The notes beneath the pieces were generated by a model that searched no databases, was not told the DNA's origin, and worked only from the letters and a program-made list of their open reading frames with translations. Shown here one piece after another: positions 14,929 to 20,594 of a stretch of 20,594 bases of DNA (positions within the stretch are counted from its first letter, which is position 1; each line of letters begins with the position of its first letter). Made by a program: the position numbers and the translations under genes. The stretch is from Euryarchaeota archaeon UBA105 (GTDB taxonomy: Archaea > Thermoplasmatota > Poseidoniia > Poseidoniales > Thalassarchaeaceae), in contig DALV01000121.1 of NCBI GenBank assembly GCA_002496905.1, positions 443 through 21,036 of the forward strand, written 5' to 3'.

Positions 14929-17900
14929 TCATAGATCTATTCGCAGTGCACAGATTGGACAGCGAGTCATCTTTAGATCGAATGCGACATCAAAACGACT
15001 ACGGCATTCGGGACAAATTACTGGCTTGTTCATGGGTGGCAGTCCAGGTAAGGGTGGCGCATCTTCCATAGGTGGTAATGGCTTGGCAACTATTCCGTCA
15101 TTTGTCGGAGATTGTGTTAAATCGGGTACTGCCGGAGGTATTGGGGCTCCTTCCTGTTGTGTTGCTCGTCGTTGTCGTCTATCTCGTCTTGGAGATGTAT
15201 TGTCGACATCCGCTCCTACAACTTCGACAATGGAAGAGGTATCTATTGTTTCAACGGGAATATCCTCCTCATCGATTACATCTACTACATCATCTTCTAG
15301 CATGATGATACCTTGAGCTGTTTTCCGTCTTCGCCCCCCCATCCAACGTATTGCACGAGTCGACATTACTCCCAAAACAATGGTGCATAGTAATAGAACC
15401 GCAATTGCGACCCCTCCGACTAAAATGTTGAAACTTCCTTCATCTAAACCAAGCTGGAATCTTAGGTCTTCTAGAATATCTGTTGTCCCAGAATTTGGTT
15501 TAGTATCATCGATTACTGCCCTTATCACCCACCCTTGGGTTGAGGTGTGAATTATTACTGCCTCACCACTGTCCGGTGAACGACTAACTGAATGTAGCCA
15601 GCCATCAGAAATTCGATTTGATATTGCCATCCAAGGACTCTCTGAATTAATCATCCCATAGTGAACTTGAGGGCCTCCTGGGCCTACCATATCGTGCATT
15701 AATTGGATTCCTCGAGAGGTTTCTGTGAAGACGATTTGAGATAAGCCTCTAGCAGATATTTGCATAGATGAATTGTCTAAGGTACTGAAGGTGTCGTCAA
15801 CGATACGAGTAATTAGCTCACTAGTTACTCCCGAACCCTCTTTCCAAGCAACAACTAACCTATCTTCGTCATCTATTGTGTCCACCTTCATCTGGGGTAA
15901 AGATGCATGGTCTCCAACCGCCTTCTTGTATGTCCAAGATGATTGCTTAATGTCTCCATGTGCGTACCAAAGACCTAGTCGATCATTCCCTGTAGTATCA
16001 TTTCGCATTGATTGGTATAGGATATGACCATCTTCGTCACCATACTCGATTTGTACTGGGTCTGTGTATCCAGCTACTACATCAATGTCCGAAATTGCAT
16101 TTGGTGTTAGTCTCCAATCGGTAGAAGATGTGGGAGCGTCTGCTTCCAAGATGAAGATACTAGTTAGATCCTGATAAGTTCCGCCAGTCAGCAAGTCGCG
16201 ATGATATCCTGCAACCAATAATTTTGTTCCATCGACATCGATGTCAACACCCCAATATTTCCCATCCGATAATAGAATTGGATCCATCAAGTCTTGAATT
16301 GGTCGCATCTCACATGCTGAGTCTATTGTTGAGTATGAAACCGTCTGCTTCAGATAGCCACTCGTATCTAGGAAGCGACGAGTCCAGACTATGTGTGCGA
16401 TACCATCGGAGGTAGGTGCAGCGACAAAATCACCAGACCATTTTTCTTCCAGCAAATTTGAGCAGGCAGTCATTCCTTTGTTGGAGTTGAGCCTGTAAAG
16501 TGCTAGTCCTCCATCTTTCGAGGTTACAACAATTCCTTCTCCATCTAAGTCGATTAGATCGACGGGAGTTTCTCCTGTCTGGAAGTTCAATGCTCTACCT
16601 CCAGAGACAGTACTCTTCTCGATTAGACTACTCCATTCTGCTTGATTGTTTGACCAATCTATATCAGATAGAACAGGGCCACTAAGGCTAATTCGGAATT
16701 TGAATGCGCCACTTTCTTCATATGTTTGGGCGAAGGAAATAGTCTGTTCCGAACCGCCCTCGATCCTAGGGATTGTAGTTGAGGAGGTCAGTTCCCATCC
16801 TCGTTCAGTGTAAAGGTGGAGTTGAGCCTCAATTTCTTCAGCAGCCGATGAACCTAAGTTATTTACACGGGCGTTAATTTGGAATTGCTCTCCAGGCCTT
16901 GGGATTGTAGGAGTGGTGGTAAAGGCCCCGTTCGAAAATGCCAAATCCACGCCCTCGGGCCTTTGGATAACATCAAATTCAAGGCTCTGGTCATTATTTG
17001 TCTCATCGATTTCCAATATTGCATCCCCTGGGTCCAAGGCGATACTAATCTCACGTTGACCAACCGTTAGAGGATTCCAGTAAAGGGTGACATCAACAAT
17101 ATCACCTGAGTCGATTGTGGGTATTGTTAACTCATATTTTCTCGTACCATCTTCTAGTAGGTAGACAACTACGTTGGTAGCCGATTGATCTCCATCATTA
17201 CGAATTTCAGCACTTACATCGACGAAGGAATTAACATAAGTCTCAGATAGTGGTATACCCCATTCAGATACAGTAATACCACTTCTAAACATCAAGTCAG
17301 GAGCAGGGGGTTGGTTGTCAATTTCCAAAGTGACCCTTACTTCCTCAGACCGAACGCTTGTGCCACTAACAAATCGTAATGATATGCGATGAGAACCGTC
17401 TGGATGTGGGGTGGAATCCCAAATAAAATTGAACATATCTGTTGTTCCGCCCGACCCAGAGTAGGTTCGTTCGTCTACCCAATCTTCCTTTCCTATTCGC
17501 CACTGTAGGGTGCCACCGTTGACGGTTTCATATTCGCCTTCAAATTGCACATTACCTTCGACTGAATTTTGTCCACTTGGACTATCCAGTGTTAGTCCTA
17601 CACGGCCAATCTCGTGATTTTGTCTTTGTTTATTGCTCCATTGATCCCATTCATTGCGAGCCTGTACTGAGATTTTTATTTCCAAGGCGTTTATTTCATC
17701 CTCTTCGAAGTCAGGAATGGTGAAATCAGTAGTCCAATTTACCGTGCCTTGAGCTGTGTGCCAATCGACAAGGATTTCTTCTTGAGTTGGAGATCCTTCC
17801 GGTTTGTGGGTATAGGTAATCTTGACCTGGACTTCTTCTACAGTACCATTTGTCTCCGCGTCTTTGTCGATGTGGCCTCTAACTGAGTATGTCTCTCCTT

Positions 17901-19731
17901 CTACCAACCAAGAATCTTCAATCGGCCTTTCATAGACTAGCCAATCACCCTCTCCAGGAGGTGGTGGTTCTGTTGTGTTTCCACCCGGATCACCTCCTCC
18001 GCCTTCTCCCAAAAGGGCAGATAGAATTAGATTCCCATCAATGATTCCGAAGCCATATTTTTCATTCCACGTATCGGAAATATCTGGCTCGGAAGCCTCG
18101 CCTTTAGGTTCGGAATTTTCTCTCAATAATTCCTTGACATCGGCAGGATCAAGGTCCAGTCCTTCTTCTTCACTAATTTGTAAAATAACCGCTACTAAAC
18201 CAGCAACCGCGGGACACGCCATACTCGTCCCGCTCTGTTCCGTGTAACTATCTTCAGCAAGCGGTTTTGGTGTGCCGGGTAATTGACTAGATGAAGCGGC
18301 GTGCGCTGCAGACATAATATCGCTTCCAGGAGCTACAACGTCCGGTTTGAGTTCCTCTTCTCTGTCATCATCCCCATCATCTTCTCTTGGGCCAGAGTTA
18401 GAGTATGATGCGATTGAATCATCGCCCCTATCGATGGTGTCTTTATCATCAATAGATCCCACTGTAATTGCCTGATCTGCGGCTCCTACAGAGGTGACTC
18501 TTCTTCTTCCATCATTACCAATCGCTGCGACCGGAACTACGCCTGCCTCAGCCGCTTGGTTCACCGCACGGGCGTCTGCAGCAGTCCCGTTATCTCCAGG
18601 GTCATCTCCATTAGGATCGCCAAGACTTCCAAAAGACATTGACATGACTTGTATGCCCTCGCTAGAATCATTGTTGCCCCAGTCGGTATCTACATTGGCA
18701 GCAACCCAATTTATTCCCTTTAGCGTGGCAGCTGAATTTGTACCTCCTGTATCAGTCATAACTTTGACATCGACAAGATATGCACCCGGGGCATAACCCT
18801 GATTGATTCGTCTTGAGTCACCCGTTCCCAGTGCAATTCCGGCTACATGTGTTCCATGTCCATCTCCATCATCTGGGTCGTGTGTCCCCTCATTATTACA
18901 GTCATTTTGATTTAATGAAGTGGCATCACAACCGGCAATCCACTTCGGGTCTGCAAGATCATCAGGATCATTCTCGTTGTCATCGTTATCATCCGAGAAA
19001 TCGTCTAAAGAGAAATGTTCGTTATCCACTCCTGTATCGAGAATCGCGATAACAATCCCAGAACCATCATAACCGAAATCTCTCATAGTTTCGTCATATC
19101 GTTCAGAATCCCTAACTTTCGAACCTCGAGTAGCAGTATCTAGGAATGGAACAATCACATTCTGTTCCTCAACCATAACAACTCCATCTAGTTGCCAAAT
19201 CTCAATTAGAGCACCAACTGGTACGTGGTCGAGAACTATACTATCTAGAATATCCATTTCGAAGAACCAAGACCCATCTTGTTCCCAACCATGAGATTCG
19301 AGAACTTCTCTAAGAGCGGCAGTGTCACTAGGTCCAGGATGCCAAGCATAATCGACAACAATTGCGACAGTGGGTCTACCATCTAGGCCGATTATTGCTG
19401 TAGATGAGACGGATTCACGTTGGCCTGCAATTATTCTTTGCAGACGATCATCCATACCATCAGAATCTAAATCATACCAATAGCCGAACCACCATCCCTC
19501 GTCCTCAACAGGGAATCCTGCATCGAATGGTGGACTTCGAACGGAACGGTCTATCGGGTCGCAAATTACCTCTCCACACATTAGGGCAGGGGGCCAATTT
19601 CCCGGCCTTTCTTTTGGAGTCAAATCTTCAGTTTGACTGGTAGTGGATGCAGACACCCCCATTCCCATATCCATGACTAGAATCATGGCAACTAGTACTA
19701 GCGGAGTGAGGTTTAGGCGTCTTCCAGACAT
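14929..19731 (-). CDS. Giant membrane-anchored subtilisin-like (S8) protease with CARDB-like domains and cytoplasmic zinc ribbon
   Basis: A 1600-residue protein starting at ATG 19731. Residues 1-29 are a signal peptide. Residues about 110-200 resemble an inhibitory propeptide. The S8 domain (about 210-575) has the full triad: D232 in AILDTGVD, H292 in GHGTHVAG and S503 in SGTSMACP, with oxyanion N406 in AAIGND. Acidic Asp/Asn-rich inserts (245-262, 450-460) may bind calcium. After a Gly/Pro linker come beta domains (about 595-800), two CARDB-like domains (about 811-922 and 928-1035), and a 1045-1410 region of repeated beta strands that may form a propeller. A membrane segment at 1434-1457 is followed by basic RRRK, then an acidic stretch, a Pro-rich stretch and a four-cysteine zinc ribbon (C1573, C1576, C1591, C1594) placed in the cytoplasm. 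Likely a surface endopeptidase. Rhomboid gene upstream, maf downstream. Confidence 0.93.
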   Translation of the reverse strand: MSGRRLNLTPLVLVAMILVMDMGMGVSASTTSQTEDLTPKERPGNWPPALMCGEVICDPIDRSVRSPPFDAGFPVEDEGWWFGYWYDLDSDGMDDRLQRIIAGQRESVSSTAIIGLDGRPTVAIVVDYAWHPGPSDTAALREVLESHGWEQDGSWFFEMDILDSIVLDHVPVGALIEIWQLDGVVMVEEQNVIVPFLDTATRGSKVRDSERYDETMRDFGYDGSGIVIAILDTGVDNEHFSLDDFSDDNDDNENDPDDLADPKWIAGCDATSLNQNDCNNEGTHDPDDGDGHGTHVAGIALGTGDSRRINQGYAPGAYLVDVKVMTDTGGTNSAATLKGINWVAANVDTDWGNNDSSEGIQVMSMSFGSLGDPNGDDPGDNGTAADARAVNQAAEAGVVPVAAIGNDGRRRVTSVGAADQAITVGSIDDKDTIDRGDDSIASYSNSGPREDDGDDDREEELKPDVVAPGSDIMSAAHAASSSQLPGTPKPLAEDSYTEQSGTSMACPAVAGLVAVILQISEEEGLDLDPADVKELLRENSEPKGEASEPDISDTWNEKYGFGIIDGNLILSALLGEGGGGDPGGNTTEPPPPGEGDWLVYERPIEDSWLVEGETYSVRGHIDKDAETNGTVEEVQVKITYTHKPEGSPTQEEILVDWHTAQGTVNWTTDFTIPDFEEDEINALEIKISVQARNEWDQWSNKQRQNHEIGRVGLTLDSPSGQNSVEGNVQFEGEYETVNGGTLQWRIGKEDWVDERTYSGSGGTTDMFNFIWDSTPHPDGSHRISLRFVSGTSVRSEEVRVTLEIDNQPPAPDLMFRSGITVSEWGIPLSETYVNSFVDVSAEIRNDGDQSATNVVVYLLEDGTRKYELTIPTIDSGDIVDVTLYWNPLTVGQREISIALDPGDAILEIDETNNDQSLEFDVIQRPEGVDLAFSNGAFTTTPTIPRPGEQFQINARVNNLGSSAAEEIEAQLHLYTERGWELTSSTTIPRIEGGSEQTISFAQTYEESGAFKFRISLSGPVLSDIDWSNNQAEWSSLIEKSTVSGGRALNFQTGETPVDLIDLDGEGIVVTSKDGGLALYRLNSNKGMTACSNLLEEKWSGDFVAAPTSDGIAHIVWTRRFLDTSGYLKQTVSYSTIDSACEMRPIQDLMDPILLSDGKYWGVDIDVDGTKLLVAGYHRDLLTGGTYQDLTSIFILEADAPTSSTDWRLTPNAISDIDVVAGYTDPVQIEYGDEDGHILYQSMRNDTTGNDRLGLWYAHGDIKQSSWTYKKAVGDHASLPQMKVDTIDDEDRLVVAWKEGSGVTSELITRIVDDTFSTLDNSSMQISARGLSQIVFTETSRGIQLMHDMVGPGGPQVHYGMINSESPWMAISNRISDGWLHSVSRSPDSGEAVIIHTSTQGWVIRAVIDDTKPNSGTTDILEDLRFQLGLDEGSFNILVGGVAIAVLLLCTIVLGVMSTRAIRWMGGRRRKTAQGIIMLEDDVVDVIDEEDIPVETIDTSSIVEVVGADVDNTSPRRDRRQRRATQQEGAPIPPAVPDLTQSPTNDGIVAKPLPPMEDAPPLPGLPPMNKPVICPECRSRFDVAFDLKMTRCPICALRIDL

Positions 19732-19749
19732 GGCTCTGCAAGCAGAGCC
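19732..19749. repeat. Perfect hairpin abutting the subtilase start codon
   Basis: GGCTCTGC, then AA, then GCAGAGCC: a perfect 8-bp stem immediately next to the ATG of the subtilase on the minus strand, with no base between. It covers the predicted transcription start (about 19740). In RNA it would sit at the very 5' end, and there is no ribosome binding site here. It could be an operator, or a leader hairpin controlling translation or RNA stability. Confidence 0.6.
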
Positions 19750-19755
19750 AGCAAA

Positions 19756-19775
19756 GTTCGGGGTATAAGCCGAAC
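19756..19775 (-). promoter_or_regulatory. Candidate subtilase promoter: TATA-like element inside an inverted repeat
   Basis: On the minus strand, GTTCGG and CCGAAC flank an eight-base centre that reads CTTATACC. The TATA-like core is about 35 bases before the subtilase ATG, predicting a start near 19740 and a leaderless or nearly leaderless message. A protein bound to the 6-8-6 inverted repeat would cover the TATA element. This suggests the subtilase has its own promoter in the 69-base gap after the rhomboid gene. Confidence 0.45.
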
Positions 19776-19800
19776 CCGTACAAGACCCATCAAGGCGTCT

Positions 19801-20594
19801 TCATGGCCACCCGATGTGGTTTTTGGAATGGGCGCATTTTAGGGTACAATTCTGTCCAGAAATTACAGCATGGACCTCTCCATTACAAACAGGACAAAGT
19901 ACCTGTTCTGCAAGTTCCTCCAACCATGCTCTTCGGGTTTCAAGTTCATCACCTTCTTCCCTTAGTCTCTTGAGTATTCTAGCGGCCTCCTCCTTCAAGC
20001 CATCCCCCGCTTCTGACCAAGGGTCTGATTCGAGGCTCCCCATCTTCGCAGTGGCCGCATCTCTTACCGCCTTGGAGGCAGCAGAACCAGCAATGGAAAT
20101 ATCGCTAGAATCATCCAATTCGGAGGGTGCACCTCTTGCGATTGGCCTTGCTAAAATCCAAGCGAGCATAAAGCCTCCAAGATGGGCCATGTGTGCTACA
20201 TTTGTTACTGATTGACCCGCTTCGATTTGATACATATTCCAGACTTCAATACCTAGTCTGAAAGCTACAATTCCCCAAACGGGCCAAGCACGAATGAAAA
20301 ACAGTAGTGGGAATTCAATTCTATCGTTTGGCCAGCATGCCATGTAAGCGCCAAGAATACCGAAAGCAGCCCCGCTTGCACCAAGAGCGGGGCTTATCGA
20401 ATCAGGATGGGTTAACACCCATGCGATATTGCCTCCTAATAGTCCTAGGAAATAAACCAAAATCCAGCGTTGTTTCCCCATCCTTTGTTCGAGAGGAACA
20501 CCTGCTAGCGCGATCACCAATATATTTCCGAGAACATGTATCCAATTTGCATGCAGCCAAGCAGAGGTAATGAAGCGATGAATTTGGTCAGGAT
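19801..20594 (-). CDS. Rhomboid intramembrane serine protease with C-terminal cysteine cluster, 5' end outside window
   Basis: The frame is open through the right edge. The visible product is about 263 residues, and GTG 20520 is internal because the codons before it encode the rhomboid motif HANWIHVLGN (two His and Asn of HxxxHxxxN). Catalytic Ser lies in GASGAAFG (codon 20376-20374) and catalytic His in AHLGGF (codon 20184-20182), so the Ser-His dyad is intact. Membrane segments continue to ILARPIARG. A charged, helical linker follows, then a C-terminal CPVC and CTLKC pair with two histidines, suggesting a cytoplasmic zinc-binding module. Rhomboids cut membrane segments of anchored proteins. 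The membrane-anchored subtilase encoded 69 bases downstream is a natural candidate partner or substrate, which is inference. Confidence 0.93.
   Translation of the reverse strand, partial: PDQIHRFITSAWLHANWIHVLGNILVIALAGVPLEQRMGKQRWILVYFLGLLGGNIAWVLTHPDSISPALGASGAAFGILGAYMACWPNDRIEFPLLFFIRAWPVWGIVAFRLGIEVWNMYQIEAGQSVTNVAHMAHLGGFMLAWILARPIARGAPSELDDSSDISIAGSAASKAVRDAATAKMGSLESDPWSEAGDGLKEEAARILKRLREEGDELETRRAWLEELAEQVLCPVCNGEVHAVISGQNCTLKCAHSKNHIGWP

Noticed and set aside
14672..15316. 214-residue plus-strand ORF spanning the ends of maf and the subtilase
   Set aside because: It lies antisense to two well-supported genes, is Ser/Thr-rich low complexity, and has no recognisable motif.
20518..20520. 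GTG 20520 as the start of the rhomboid gene
   Set aside because: Upstream codons in the same frame encode the conserved His/His/Asn rhomboid motif, so the gene continues beyond the window edge.
1..20594. tRNA, rRNA, CRISPR repeats, mobile elements or prophage genes
   Set aside because: Intergenic gaps are all under 130 bases and contain no cloverleaf-like, regularly repeated or transposase-like sequence that I can see.

Overview
The window looks like chromosomal DNA from a planktonic archaeon. The best fit is Marine Group II / Candidatus Poseidoniia (Thermoplasmatota). This lineage call is an inference from several things: very large exported beta-domain proteins with one C-terminal membrane anchor, cytoplasmic tails ending in zinc ribbons, an archaeal-type SufCBD system, frequent GTG and TTG starts, and divergent gene heads with TATA-like elements rather than bacterial -35/-10 boxes. 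No RNA gene, CRISPR array, insertion sequence or phage gene is visible. Coding density is very high, the longest gene-free stretch is under 130 bases, and three tail-to-tail gene pairs are separated by only 0 to 3 bases.

Region 1 (1-4918, minus strand) holds a 1368-residue exported metalloprotease with an HEFQH zinc motif and a run of PKD-like domains. It is followed, two bases after its stop, by a second exported, membrane-anchored protein that begins at a GTG codon and runs off the left edge. Region 2 (4978-8123, plus strand) is divergent from it: a membrane-anchored glutaminyl-peptide cyclotransferase, a membrane protein with a carboxypeptidase-regulatory-like domain, and a thymidylate kinase-like protein with a large C-terminal extension and altered active-site motifs.

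Region 3 (8127-9713) is a divergent pair of membrane proteins: a DUF2085 protein and a protein carrying an Smr domain between two membrane hairpins. Region 4 (9714-14283) is an iron-sulfur and metal module. The minus strand carries sufC, sufB, sufD and a small cysteine-rich protein. The plus strand carries a NifU C-terminal-type (Nfu) scaffold and an MntR-type metal regulator that overlaps it. The shared control region contains a perfect 8-3-8 inverted repeat that may be an operator.

Region 5 (14287-20594, minus strand) reads from right to left: a rhomboid intramembrane protease with a C-terminal cysteine cluster (5' end outside the window), a 1600-residue membrane-anchored subtilisin-like protease with CARDB-like domains and a cytoplasmic zinc ribbon, and a Maf-family nucleotide pyrophosphatase. 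The subtilase start codon abuts a perfect hairpin, and a TATA-like element sits in the loop of a second inverted repeat just upstream.

The main themes are surface proteolysis and peptide processing (metalloprotease, subtilase, rhomboid, glutaminyl cyclase) and Fe-S assembly under probable metal control. The less ordinary items are the membrane-embedded Smr protein, the kinase fusion, the small zinc-finger-like protein attached to sufD, the disturbed start of the cyclase gene, and inverted repeats placed near the predicted transcription starts of several operons.
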